DNA of 64,000 nucleotides from Pedobacter sandarakinus. Its GTDB lineage: Bacteria > Bacteroidota > Bacteroidia > Sphingobacteriales > Sphingobacteriaceae. Shown piece by piece: positions 42,118 to 50,556 of the stretch. The number at the start of each line of letters is the position of its first letter. Position 1 is the stretch's first letter. A program made the translations under genes and the position numbers. The stretch is from positions 434,001 through 498,000 of the forward strand of contig NZ_JAPIVG010000002.1 in assembly GCF_026240095.1 (NCBI RefSeq). The letters are read 5' to 3'. The notes beneath the pieces were generated by a model. The model ran no database searches and was not told where the DNA came from. It saw nothing but the letters and a program-made list of their open reading frames with translations.

Positions 42118-44574
42118 CTAAAACGGAAAGATTGCCTTAAAACTTATGTTTCTGCCCATGTTAAAAATACCAGAGCGCCCATTTGGTACATTCTGATAGT
42201 ATTCGAAATACTTCAATCGGTTCAGGTGAGACTGATAGCTTTTATTGAAGATATTGTCGACTTGGATAAAAAGATCCATCAAGACTTTGCCACTACTTTG
42301 TTTTATAGTAGACCCAAGCCCAGCGTTTAATAAGGCATAACCCGAAGTGAAGCTTTCTGTTTCATCCAGGGCATAGAACTTATTCTGATTGGCAAAAGCT
42401 GTCACATCAACCTTTACATAAGGTTGGCTAAAAAATGAAATCGGTTTTTGAGCGGTAATTTTTAACTCGGAGCGAACCTGAAATGGAGGTATAAATGGTA
42501 GATACTTTGCCGCTTCACCATTCTCCAGCAACGATTGTTTGTTGGTATTCAAACCAATGACGTAGGCCATACTATTATTAAAATTAAGCCACTTTGCACC
42601 TTGGGGATGAACATTAGCACTAAATTCAAATCCGTAAAGCTTGGCTGTAGCTTGCTGATACTGATAGGTTAAATTGCCAGGAACAATTATTACCGGCTGT
42701 CCGTTCTCATCACTTAATCTCGATTGATAGATATAGTTTTGAATGTTGTTATTAAAGACTTCCACGCTTAAATCTACATCCTGCAAATATGCAAGTAAAC
42801 CAAAATCTTCCTGCAAATTAAACTCTGGTTTAAAATTACGGTTGCCGAGGTACACAATGTGTGCGCCGGGATCCAAACCATTGGCGCCAATTTCGTTGAT
42901 ATTAGGGGCCCGATACCCCCGAGCAATATTCGCTTTGAAAAGTAGCTTCTCGGTAAGGTTGTAAGTGATGCCGAGACTCCCAGACACGCCATAAAAATTT
43001 TTATTAAATGCTGGAAACTGCAGTTGGGCATTGCTAACAGATCCATTAACTTGTTGCCCAAACCCCGTAGCTGGATTTACGCCAACGTAAAAATTATCCC
43101 AACGGGTATTCCTTCGATCGAACCTGATGCCGCCTGAAACCGCAAGTTTTCCAACTTCCTTCTTTGCAAAATAAAATCCACCAATATCAAATAAGCTGTA
43201 ATTTGGAATGGGAAAGTCTGTAGCATCTTTACTTCTGTTGCCTTGAAACATTCCATTTATCCCTACAGTACTTTCTATTCCGGAGAAATTTGGAAGATTG
43301 TATTTCAGATCGTAGTTTAAAGTATTCAGTATTACGTGTAGCCCTGATTGAGAAGGTAATGTTGGATGGTTATATTCTCTTCTAATACTTTGTTGGGCGC
43401 CTATAAGTACATTTAAGTCGCTATTTTTAAATTTGAACTGACTGGTATTATAAAGCCTAAAATGCTGAATGTGCTGATGCAAGGGATTTATTTTGTAACT
43501 ACTTAATGCGTCGCCACCTACAATTGGTCTGTTTTTAATATCATCGCCATCATCCAGAATTTGTTTAGTAAATCTTCTGGAAACCGAATCGCGACTGCCA
43601 TCCGGAATTTCCATCATATTATCATAGTATGTAACGGCTGTTTTAGAAAACCCCCACACTTTGTCTACCCTTGCACTGGCAGACAGGTTATACTCTTTGA
43701 ATGCTGTACCATAAACATACCCGTCAGCACGGTTTTGGTAGGCATGCGCCATTCTTCCTGTGGTTCGGAACGTGTATTTCCAATTATTTTTAAGGTAAGC
43801 CAAACCCAAAGAAGCCCCAAGTAATCCATTATTTGTTTGGTAGTTGGAGGTGAAATCGCCTTTTAATGTTTTGCCTTCAAAATCCGGGTTTGTTGGAATC
43901 ATATTAACCACACCAGCCAATGCATCTGAGCCATAGGTTAAACTTGCAGGACCCTTAACCACCTCTGCCCTACCTACGCCATATTCATCTACTTCAATTC
44001 CATGTTCATCTCCCCATTGCTGGCCTTCCTGTCGTAAGCCGTCGTACATTGTAAGCACACGATTATAGCCAAGCCCGCGGATGAAGGGTTTGGAAACATT
44101 TGGTCCCGTAGTTACCGCGGTAACACCAGGCACACCTTTAACAATTGCTTCAATGAGATTGGTATTAACATTTTGATCCATTGTTTTCTTGGAGAGCACG
44201 GCGATTGGGATTGGACTCTTTCTTAACTGCGTTGCCCGGCTTACACCAGTTATGACCACATCATTCAAGGTGGAGGTTTGAGGCATCAATTCCATATCTT
44301 GCAACAGGCTATCTGAAAATACTTTAAGTTTTAGATTCTTGCTATGATATCCAACACCAGAAAATTGCAATTCTATTTCTGAGCTGCTATTCGTGCCAAT
44401 GCGATACTTACCTAACACATTCGATTTGACGGATATTCCTTGCCCTTTAACTTTAATATTAATCCCTTCCAGAGGGATATTTGCTCCCCTTACCTGTCCA
44501 TAGATCATGTACTGTTGACTGTATCCACGATATGATAGTAAGGATAAAAGTGTTAAGATTAAGATTGTTTTCAT
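42118..44574 (-). CDS. TonB-dependent receptor, probable metal (zinc) or metallophore uptake
   Basis: 818 residues from the ATG at 44572-44574; the TTG two codons upstream is not needed. A signal peptide precedes a CarboxypepD_reg-like domain (about 22-100), then the plug (IRGLGYNRVLTMYDGLRQEG, QQWGDEHGIEVDEYGVGRAEV, VKGPASLTYGSDALAGVV) and the 22-strand barrel ending in Phe. The GDEHG-x-E-x-D plug segment resembles zinc receptors of the ZnuD type. The context (MerC, ABC, DUF3299 and Fur-family genes divergently placed) supports metal uptake. The promoter with operators is at 44588-44636. The ligand is inferred. Confidence 0.9.
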   Translation of the reverse strand: MKTILILTLLSLLSYRGYSQQYMIYGQVRGANIPLEGINIKVKGQGISVKSNVLGKYRIGTNSSSEIELQFSGVGYHSKNLKLKVFSDSLLQDMELMPQTSTLNDVVITGVSRATQLRKSPIPIAVLSKKTMDQNVNTNLIEAIVKGVPGVTAVTTGPNVSKPFIRGLGYNRVLTMYDGLRQEGQQWGDEHGIEVDEYGVGRAEVVKGPASLTYGSDALAGVVNMIPTNPDFEGKTLKGDFTSNYQTNNGLLGASLGLAYLKNNWKYTFRTTGRMAHAYQNRADGYVYGTAFKEYNLSASARVDKVWGFSKTAVTYYDNMMEIPDGSRDSVSRRFTKQILDDGDDIKNRPIVGGDALSSYKINPLHQHIQHFRLYNTSQFKFKNSDLNVLIGAQQSIRREYNHPTLPSQSGLHVILNTLNYDLKYNLPNFSGIESTVGINGMFQGNRSKDATDFPIPNYSLFDIGGFYFAKKEVGKLAVSGGIRFDRRNTRWDNFYVGVNPATGFGQQVNGSVSNAQLQFPAFNKNFYGVSGSLGITYNLTEKLLFKANIARGYRAPNINEIGANGLDPGAHIVYLGNRNFKPEFNLQEDFGLLAYLQDVDLSVEVFNNNIQNYIYQSRLSDENGQPVIIVPGNLTYQYQQATAKLYGFEFSANVHPQGAKWLNFNNSMAYVIGLNTNKQSLLENGEAAKYLPFIPPFQVRSELKITAQKPISFFSQPYVKVDVTAFANQNKFYALDETESFTSGYALLNAGLGSTIKQSSGKVLMDLFIQVDNIFNKSYQSHLNRLKYFEYYQNVPNGRSGIFNMGRNISFKAIFPF

Positions 44575-44587
44575 AAACAAAGAAATA

Positions 44588-44636
44588 TCTAAATTAATAT
44601 TTAGACAAATCTAAATTTATTTTTATATAAATCAAA
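44588..44636 (-). promoter_or_regulatory. TonB-receptor promoter with three phased operator half-sites
   Basis: On the minus strand TTTG (44633-44636), 19 bases, then TAGATTTG (44606-44613) is a textbook Bacteroidota promoter. Over its -7 element and start site lie three 7-bp half-sites, TCTAAAT (44588-44594), ATTTAGA (44599-44605) and TCTAAAT (44610-44616), spaced exactly 11 bp apart. They form two overlapping 18-bp palindromes. A repressor bound here would block initiation. Confidence 0.75.
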
Positions 44637-44700
44637 TATTATTTTTTATCAGCCTAAAGATCATTCGAAAGCCATGATGCGTAATTAAATAAAAAATAAA

Positions 44701-44732
44701 TTTCAAATGCAACTTGATTGCGTTTATATTTG
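44701..44732 (+). promoter_or_regulatory. MerC-gene promoter with inverted repeat
   Basis: TATATTTG (44725-44732) is a -7 element; TTTC (44701-44704) stands 20 bases upstream in place of TTTG. Between them AAATGCAA (44705-44712) and TTGCGTTT (44718-44725) form an 8-5-8 inverted repeat with one mismatch, a candidate Fur/Zur-family operator. Confidence 0.6.
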
Positions 44733-44749
44733 AGGCTTAAAATCAAAAT

Positions 44750-45139
44750 ATGAAGAACCTCAAGTACCTTTGCTTAGACAAATTTGGTATTGCCGCATCA
44801 ACTGCATGTGCCATCCACTGCGCAGCGATACCATTCGTAATAACTGTTCTGCCATTTTGGGGCATAGGATTTCTTTCAGATATACATTTCGAGATTGCGA
44901 TGATTGGTCTTTCAATTATCCTGGGGATATGGTCATTGGCCAAAAGCTACAGCAATGTTCATCAAAACCCTAAGCCGATTGTGATTTTAATTGTCGGTTT
45001 TACACTCATTGGAGCGGGTCATGTGCCAACTATTGAAGCTTTAGAACCCATTCTCATCCCAATTGGTGGGATTTGTATCGCTATTGCCCATCTGGTAAAC
45101 TTAAAACTGAGCAAAACATGCAGGCATGCCCGATCATAA
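44750..45139 (+). CDS. MerC-domain membrane protein
   Basis: 129 residues, four predicted membrane helices. The first pair of Cys is in STACAIHCAAIPFVITVLP, the MerC signature that binds Hg(II) in the mercury-resistance protein; a second pair (CRHARS region plus SKTC) lies at the C-terminus. In Bacteroidota MerC-like genes usually sit beside a TonB receptor and a Fur-family gene rather than in mer operons, so another metal, probably zinc, is likelier. Divergent from the TonB receptor. Confidence 0.88.
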   Translation: MKNLKYLCLDKFGIAASTACAIHCAAIPFVITVLPFWGIGFLSDIHFEIAMIGLSIILGIWSLAKSYSNVHQNPKPIVILIVGFTLIGAGHVPTIEALEPILIPIGGICIAIAHLVNLKLSKTCRHARS

Positions 45140-45180
45140 ATTTTAACTAATGAATGCCAATGTATCAATATTAACTCAAC

Positions 45181-45212
45181 TTTGTTGCAACAAAAAAAGG
45201 ATTCTATCTTTG
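45181..45212 (+). promoter_or_regulatory. Promoter with perfect 14-bp palindrome over the -33 element
   Basis: TTTG (45181-45184), 20 bases, TATCTTTG (45205-45212) matches the Bacteroidota promoter. The -33 element is the first part of a perfect palindrome TTTGTTGCAACAAA (45181-45194), sharing TGCAAC with the repeat before the MerC gene. Transcription should begin near 45218. Probable operator of the Fur/Zur-family protein encoded at 48097. Confidence 0.72.
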
Positions 45213-45217
45213 TAAAC

Positions 45218-45379
45218 ATGCCAAGAAAAATAAAATTACTATTTGCTTTTGCATTAACCTTTATTAGCTTTCTGAATCCAGCATGCAGGCACTATACCAA
45301 TGATGGCAAAGAAATCTACCGTAAGTATGCCATCAAAAATATAGTTTCGAGATCAAAAAAAAACTATGATAAAAATTAA
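45218..45379 (+). CDS. Small secreted or lipoprotein-like peptide, 53 residues
   Basis: From the ATG at 45218: basic start (MPRKIK), hydrophobic stretch LLFAFALTFISFLN, then PACRHYTNDGKEI and a basic tail. The PAC could be a poor lipobox. The frame overlaps the ABC ATPase gene by 14 bases. The predicted transcription start falls at or beside this ATG, so the message would be leaderless or the frame untranslated. Plausible but unproven. Confidence 0.45.
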   Translation: MPRKIKLLFAFALTFISFLNPACRHYTNDGKEIYRKYAIKNIVSRSKKNYDKN

Positions 45380-45992
45380 ATCTTTAGTACATCGTTACGG
45401 TACTAACCCCGACTTAAGCTTTGCTGACTGGGAAATTCAGGATCGAGAGCAGTGGCTATTATTGGGCGCATCCGGTAGCGGAAAAAGTACGCTATTAAAT
45501 ATTATATCCGGTTTGCTCAGCCCCACAAAAGGTGAAGTGCAAATAGATGGCACCAACCTCTATCAACTTTCCACAAAAAAGATGGACAAATTTAGAGGTC
45601 GGAAGATTGGGATTATTTTTCAGCGGCCACATTTAATAAAAAGCCTGAACATTTACGACAATGTGGCTATTGCCAATTCTATGGCCGGTTTAACTATTCA
45701 CAAGGAAACAATCATGGCACTTTTAGATCGATTAGGTCTTGCTGATAAGGCCAGTAGATATTCAGATGAATTGAGTCAGGGCCAGTTACAGCGGGTGTCT
45801 ATTGCCAGGGCTTTGGTAAACAACCCTTCGGTACTTATTGCAGATGAGCCAACTTCTAGCTTAGACGACGCAAATGCCGAAAACGTAATATCGCTTATTA
45901 CCACACAAGCTGCTGCAAGCAATGCATCGCTCATTGTAGCTACCCATGATACGAGAGTTAGAAACAGATTAAGCAAAGAATACTTACTATAA
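45366..45992 (+). CDS. ABC transporter ATP-binding protein, LolD/MacB type
   Basis: 208 residues. Walker A GASGSGKST, Q-loop IIFQRPHLIKSL, signature LSQGQLQRVSIARAL (Gln replacing the first Gly), Walker B VLIADEPTSSLD and switch VATHD are present. It pairs with the permease that starts on its last base. The operon order ATPase-permease-DUF3299 resembles the zinc-starvation operon PA4063-PA4066 of Pseudomonas aeruginosa, from memory of that locus. The substrate is unknown. Confidence 0.92.
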   Translation: MIKIKSLVHRYGTNPDLSFADWEIQDREQWLLLGASGSGKSTLLNIISGLLSPTKGEVQIDGTNLYQLSTKKMDKFRGRKIGIIFQRPHLIKSLNIYDNVAIANSMAGLTIHKETIMALLDRLGLADKASRYSDELSQGQLQRVSIARALVNNPSVLIADEPTSSLDDANAENVISLITTQAAASNASLIVATHDTRVRNRLSKEYLL

Positions 45993-47200
45993 TGAATATC
46001 CTAAAACTAAGTGCTAAGAACTTATCGAGAAATAGACTCACCACTTTTTTAAATGTGGTTTTGGTAGCCTTCGGTGTAGGTATTTTATCCATTCTTTTTT
46101 TGGCTTCTACCCAGATCGGCAATAAATTAGAAAGCAATTCGAAAGATATAGATTTGGTGGTGGGCGCTAAAGGAAGTCCGCTACAGCTTATTTTAAGCAG
46201 CATTTACCATATCGATTTTCCGACTGGCAATATTCCTGCCGAAGATGCGCAGGAGCTCATGAATAATCCGATGGTTAAACGTGCCGTTCCACTTGGCCTC
46301 GGCGATAACTACCAAGGCTATCGAATTGTGGGTACCGATACATCTTTTATCGGCCTTTATGGCCTTAAATTGAATAGTGGCCGATTTTGGAAAGCTGATT
46401 TGGAGGCCACTCTGGGATTTGATGCTGCCCGGGAGTTAAAACTTAAAGTTGGAGATAAGTTTTATGGAGCACACGGATTGAGCGATGCAAGCGATGAGCA
46501 TAAGGATCACGCCTATTTGGTAACCGGAATCTTATCACCCCAGGGAAATGTCACCGATAATTTAATATTAACCAACATGGGTAGCATTTACCAAATGCAC
46601 GAACCCGAGCAACGCCATGAAGTGTCGAAAATAGAAAAACCAGGGGAAACTGCAGGAAGGGAAATTACAGCTTTGTTAATACAGTACCGTTCACCTATGT
46701 CTGTTGTCATTTTCCCAAGATTGGTAAACCAAAGCACAAACATGCAGGCTGCCTCGCCTGCGATGGAAAGTGCCCGATTGTTCTCTCTTATAGGTGTAGG
46801 TGTAGAAACATTGAAGTGGTTTGCCATATTAATTATGGGTATTTCGGCGTTTAGTGTATTCATCAGCATGTATAATGCCATGAAAGAAAAAAAATATGAC
46901 CTCGCTATTTTGCGTTGCCTCGGTGCATCAAAAAGCAAAGTTTTTTTTCTGGTGATGCTCGAAGGCTTATTGATTACCATTATTGGTGCCTTATTCGGTT
47001 TAGTAATTGGTCACCTAGCGCTATCACTCATCGGACACTATCAGGAATCATCGCAGGCTAAATTAACCGGGATATATTTTGTTGCTGATGAGCTGTACCT
47101 TATTCTTGCTGGCATTGGTATTGGCGTTGTTGCAGCGATTATCCCCGCACTGCAAACCTACCAAGTTGATATTGCCAAAACACTTTCAAAAGATAAATAG
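45992..47200 (+). CDS. ABC transporter permease, FtsX/LolC type
   Basis: 402 residues. An N-terminal helix (TFLNVVLVAFGVGILSILFLAST), a periplasmic domain (about 45-265), then three C-terminal helices (WFAILIMGISAFSVFISMYNAM, LAILRCLGASKSKVFFLVMLEGLLITIIGALFG, LILAGIGIGVVAAIIPALQ). LRCLGASKSKV is the cytoplasmic coupling loop typical of FtsX-like permeases. Its start overlaps the ATPase stop by one base and the next gene begins directly after its own stop. Confidence 0.92.
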   Translation: MNILKLSAKNLSRNRLTTFLNVVLVAFGVGILSILFLASTQIGNKLESNSKDIDLVVGAKGSPLQLILSSIYHIDFPTGNIPAEDAQELMNNPMVKRAVPLGLGDNYQGYRIVGTDTSFIGLYGLKLNSGRFWKADLEATLGFDAARELKLKVGDKFYGAHGLSDASDEHKDHAYLVTGILSPQGNVTDNLILTNMGSIYQMHEPEQRHEVSKIEKPGETAGREITALLIQYRSPMSVVIFPRLVNQSTNMQAASPAMESARLFSLIGVGVETLKWFAILIMGISAFSVFISMYNAMKEKKYDLAILRCLGASKSKVFFLVMLEGLLITIIGALFGLVIGHLALSLIGHYQESSQAKLTGIYFVADELYLILAGIGIGVVAAIIPALQTYQVDIAKTLSKDK

Positions 47201-47641
47201 ATGAGATACTTTTTTTTCGCCTTCGTAATATTAATTAGTTTCAATAAAGCCAACGGGCAGGTGGCCGTACACAAAGATATGCGTACGCCAAACTGGAACC
47301 TAATTGGGCTGCGTTACGACAAGCAGGTAAAGCCGCTAAAATGGATTAGTATATTTCCACCTGAACTGATGGCGATAAATAACAAGGTTATTGAGCTTCC
47401 GGGTTATATATATCCAACAAAAGTTGGTGCAAAATTTTCTGAGTTTATGCTCTCCATTGTGCCAATAGAATCATGCCCCTTTTGTGGAACTGGTGATATC
47501 CCTTCGATGATTGAGGTTAAAATGGCATCAGCCATTCCATTTACAGATAAGCCGATTAAAATTAAAGGGAAATTTGTTATTAATACCACTGGTGATAACC
47601 GTTCTGATTTCTTTTTATTAGATGCAAAACAAATTCAATGA
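47201..47641 (+). CDS. Secreted DUF3299-like protein (first of a tandem pair)
   Basis: 146 residues with a signal peptide ending NGQ (about residue 19). Conserved features: NWNLIGL near the start, VIELPGYIYPTKVGAKFSEFML, then SCPFCGTGDIPSMIEV with a CxxC, and IKIKGKFVIN. This is the DUF3299 pattern (periplasmic, often next to FtsX-like ABC genes in Zur regulons). The CxxC may bind metal or be redox-active; this is inferred. The next gene, a paralogue, overlaps its stop by 4 bases. Confidence 0.82.
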   Translation: MRYFFFAFVILISFNKANGQVAVHKDMRTPNWNLIGLRYDKQVKPLKWISIFPPELMAINNKVIELPGYIYPTKVGAKFSEFMLSIVPIESCPFCGTGDIPSMIEVKMASAIPFTDKPIKIKGKFVINTTGDNRSDFFLLDAKQIQ

Positions 47642-48087
47642 AAAAACTTGTATGGATAGTTTGCTTGTTATCACCCGGCTTTGTTTTTTCGCAGAAAAAG
47701 GTACATCGAACCAGTGATCAGATTACTTCTTTGAACTGGGATGTAATCGGTTCTGTGAAATTTGAACTTACCGAAAACAATGAGCTTCTACCTGTATATG
47801 GAGCCACCATTAAGCGTTTCCATCATCGCGAATTTGATTTACGTGGATACATAATTCCAATGAAAGCTGCTAAGAAACACCAGGAGTTTTTACTGGCAAC
47901 CTTACCCATTAACCAGTGTTATTTTTGCGGTAAAAATGGAGTGCCAATTATGATTTTGGTTAAGCTAAACCACACTATTGATTTTACAAACAGGCCCGTT
48001 CATGTAAAAGGCACCTTGGATCTGGCAAATACAAGTGCCAGCGAGGCACCGCCAGTTGCACTTATAAATGCCCGAGTGATTATTTAA
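47638..48087 (+). CDS. Secreted DUF3299-like protein (second of the pair)
   Basis: 149 residues with a signal peptide ending VFSQ (about residue 19). Same layout as the preceding protein: LNWDVIGSVKFEL, FDLRGYIIPMKAAKKHQEFLL, QCYFCGKNGVPIMILV with a CxxC and VHVKGTLDLAN. The two share the fold but little exact sequence, so the duplication is old. It overlaps the first copy by 4 bases and precedes the Fur-family gene by 9 bases. Confidence 0.82.
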   Translation: MKKLVWIVCLLSPGFVFSQKKVHRTSDQITSLNWDVIGSVKFELTENNELLPVYGATIKRFHHREFDLRGYIIPMKAAKKHQEFLLATLPINQCYFCGKNGVPIMILVKLNHTIDFTNRPVHVKGTLDLANTSASEAPPVALINARVII

Positions 48088-48096
48088 TTTTGTATT

Positions 48097-48534
48097 ATGG
48101 AAGAAGAAAAAATAAAAGCGTACGAGCATCTGCTGGTGAAAAATAGTCTTAAAAGAACTGGTGCACGCTTGCAGGTTTTGAGCATTTTATCCAATCGTGA
48201 ATCGGCCACTTCCCAACCTTATTTAGAAAGCCTGGTTGGTAAAAACATTGATCGAGTTACACTATATCGTATCTTAAAAACTTTCGAGGAGAAAGGCATT
48301 ATCCACCGCATTTTAGATAACCACGGTACAGCTAACTATGCAATTTGTTCTAATTCCTGTACCGAACATGAGCACCATGATGAGCATGTACATTTCAACT
48401 GCAACCAATGTTTAAAGGTTTATTGTTTGGATGATGTGACTATTCCACTCTTAAACATCGAAAAAGGCTTTAAAATAAACCATATGGATCTGATTGTTTC
48501 GGGAATATGCAAAAATTGTAGTTTGGGTAATTAG
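48097..48534 (+). CDS. Fur-family transcriptional regulator (probable Zur)
   Basis: 145 residues. The N-terminal winged helix shows LKRTGARLQVLSIL and NIDRVTLYRILKTFEEKGIIHRI; the metal-sensing half has EHEHHDEHVHFNCNQCLKVYCLDD and a second CxxC in GICKNCS, forming the structural zinc site. Being the last gene of the ABC-DUF3299 operon, it probably autoregulates through the palindrome at 45181-45194. Zinc rather than iron is inferred from the MerC and DUF3299 neighbours. Confidence 0.9.
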   Translation: MEEEKIKAYEHLLVKNSLKRTGARLQVLSILSNRESATSQPYLESLVGKNIDRVTLYRILKTFEEKGIIHRILDNHGTANYAICSNSCTEHEHHDEHVHFNCNQCLKVYCLDDVTIPLLNIEKGFKINHMDLIVSGICKNCSLGN

Positions 48535-48594
48535 TTAATTGTGAAGTCGTTATTTAAAACACCCTAAATTGGATAGAATTTCTTTAAAATATAT

Positions 48595-48625
48595 TTTCGC
48601 TTTATAAATAGAACTTCTATATTTG
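48595..48625 (+). promoter_or_regulatory. Promoter of the Arg tRNA gene
   Basis: TTTC (48595-48598), 19 bases, TATATTTG (48618-48625), with predicted start near 48631, 13 bases before the tRNA. Confidence 0.55.
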
Positions 48626-48643
48626 CAGCTCATTAAAAAATGA

Positions 48644-48717
48644 GCCTCGGTAGCTCAGTTGGATAGAGCAACGGTTTTCTAAACCGTGGGTCAGGGGTTC
48701 GAATCCCTTCCGGGGTA
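48644..48717 (+). tRNA. tRNA-Arg (anticodon TCT)
   Basis: 74 nt. The acceptor stem GCCTCGG pairs with CCGGGGT (one G-U at the end and one U-G), discriminator A at 48717. The D arm is AGCTCAGTTGGATAGAGC, the anticodon stem ACGGT/ACCGT holds loop TTTCTAA (TCT), and the T arm is AGGGG-TTCGAAT-CCCTT. No CCA is encoded, as is usual in Bacteroidota. Confidence 0.95.
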
Positions 48718-48723
48718 CTTTAT

Positions 48724-48757
48724 AAAGGCTTTTAGTTAACACTAGAAGCTTTTTTTA
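48724..48757 (+). terminator. Terminator of the Arg tRNA
   Basis: AAAGGCTTTTAGT pairs with ACTAGAAGCTTTT (two wobble pairs) around TAAC, followed by a run of Ts. Confidence 0.7.
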
Positions 48758-48918
48758 TTTCAGCTCAGTTCTGGTTTCTTTAGTGTAACTATAAGGCGTA
48801 AAATTATCATCACCCAATTTAAATGTTGAATTAATGTTTGGGTGTAGAACACTATTAACCTCAAATCTGCGAGCGCAAACCAGAACAACTTACCTTTCTA
48901 TTCTCAAAAATTTTTCAG

Positions 48919-49152
48919 CTAAGCATCTTCCCCATTCCAGACGTCATCGTCGGCATGGCGAACTTCATCATGACTGGAAGACAAGGTCTTAGACTCTTCG
49001 TGGTGATAATTTCTCTCTGGATTTTCAGGTAATAAATCATCATGTTTACTTACTGTTTTGCGCAAGTGTTCTGGTTTTTTGACTTCTGGCAGGTCTTCAT
49101 GAATTACACTCGGCTTTAGTATTTTTTTTTCGGGATGTGATTGTGGTTCCAT
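48919..49152 (-). CDS. Small hydrophilic unknown protein (77 residues)
   Basis: Very rich in Glu, Asp, His, Lys, Pro and Ser (HEDLPEVKKPEHLRK, YHHEESKTLSSSHDEVRHADDD); no hydrophobic core, so probably intrinsically disordered. No motif is recognised. It could be a stress-related disordered protein or a chance frame; an open frame with ordinary codon use gives moderate support. Confidence 0.45.
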   Translation of the reverse strand: MEPQSHPEKKILKPSVIHEDLPEVKKPEHLRKTVSKHDDLLPENPERNYHHEESKTLSSSHDEVRHADDDVWNGEDA

Positions 49153-49315
49153 GTTTTAAAGGAAACAAATTTCAAGCCACAAGCATTGAATGGTGCAAAA
49201 TAGCCAGAAATATAGGGCTGCTGACTTGACAGCCTGAATAATTTAAGTCAACAGCCTAACATCATATTATAGAAAATCAGGATGGCGATGTCTATCCTGC
49301 AGTATTGTTTCGCGT

Positions 49316-50485
49316 TTAATAATTCCCCGTTACACCAAGTTCCAAGCCGCGTAACTCTGCTAATCCACGCAGCCTACCAATGGCCGAGTAGCCTGGATTG
49401 CTGTGCTTATTCAAATCATCTAGCATTTGATGACCATGGTCCGGTCGAAAAGGGATCGCCTCTTCCCTCAGTGAATTTTCTTCTGAAAGTGCTTTCATAA
49501 TCTCGTACATATTTACATCACCACCTAAATGATCAGCTTCGTAGAAACTACCGTCTTCATCTTTGGTTACATTGCGTAAATGAGCAAAATAAACGCGGCT
49601 TTTAACTGCATGGAAAATTTCAAGGGCATTATTCTCCACGCCAGCACCCAGAGATCCTGTACAAAAACAAACACCATTGAAAGACTGATTAACCGCACCC
49701 ATAATATATTTAAAATCTTCGAGCGTGCTGGCAATGCGTGGTAATCCAAGTATTGGATAGGGCGGATCATCGGGGTGAATGGTCATTTTGATGCCTTCCT
49801 CTGTACACACATCCGCGATAGCAGAAAGAAAAAATTTCAAATTTTCTTTTAAACCCTCTGCCCCAAGTGATTTATAGGTATTTATGCTATTTCTTAATGT
49901 CTCTAATTCTATTTCCTTTTCATTTGGAATGCCCATCAGAACGTTTATCCGAAGTGCCGTAAGTGCAGCTTCAGATAAGGTGCTGTATTTGGCTTCGGCT
50001 CTTGCTAGAACAGAATCCGGATAATCATGCGAAGCTTCCTCGCGTTTTAAAATATGGATGTCGAATATAGCCAGATCGATCCAATTAAAGTACAACGCCT
50101 TGGATCCATCTTTCATTTCCAGATCAAGTTGGGTACGTGTCCAATCTAAAACGGGCATGAAATTATAACAAACCGTTTTTATACCGCAGGCGGATAAGTT
50201 TTTTAGTGTGATGCGATAGTTATCCAAAAGTCGATCTACGCCTTCACTCCTGGTTTTGATAGCCTCGTGTACAGGTACACTCTCCACCACCGACCAGGTT
50301 AAACCCGCGGCCTCGATAATGTTCTTGCGCTCCTGGATATCGGCAAGTGGCCAAACTTCTCCATGGGCAATATGATGCAAGGCAGAAACAACCCCTGTCG
50401 CACCAGCTTGTTTAACATCCTGCAAGCTTACCGGATCGTTTGGACCATACCAACGCCAGGTTTGTTCAAGTTTTTTATATTTCAT
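49316..50485 (-). CDS. uxuA: Mannonate dehydratase
   Basis: 389 residues. It dehydrates D-mannonate to 2-keto-3-deoxygluconate in glucuronate catabolism. Typical segments: EQTWRWYGPNDPVSLQDVKQAGATGVVSALHH, KTVCYNFMPVLDWTRT, HPDDPPYPILGLPRI, FCTGSLG and FRPDHGHQML. It is the last gene of the carbohydrate cluster, 71 bases after the SDR gene. Confidence 0.96.
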   Translation of the reverse strand: MKYKKLEQTWRWYGPNDPVSLQDVKQAGATGVVSALHHIAHGEVWPLADIQERKNIIEAAGLTWSVVESVPVHEAIKTRSEGVDRLLDNYRITLKNLSACGIKTVCYNFMPVLDWTRTQLDLEMKDGSKALYFNWIDLAIFDIHILKREEASHDYPDSVLARAEAKYSTLSEAALTALRINVLMGIPNEKEIELETLRNSINTYKSLGAEGLKENLKFFLSAIADVCTEEGIKMTIHPDDPPYPILGLPRIASTLEDFKYIMGAVNQSFNGVCFCTGSLGAGVENNALEIFHAVKSRVYFAHLRNVTKDEDGSFYEADHLGGDVNMYEIMKALSEENSLREEAIPFRPDHGHQMLDDLNKHSNPGYSAIGRLRGLAELRGLELGVTGNY

Positions 50486-50556
50486 TATTCATTAGTAAAT
50501 TAAATGGTAAAGAAATTTATGGCAATTTGCTAAGCCCGATCTTTCATTAGGTTACC

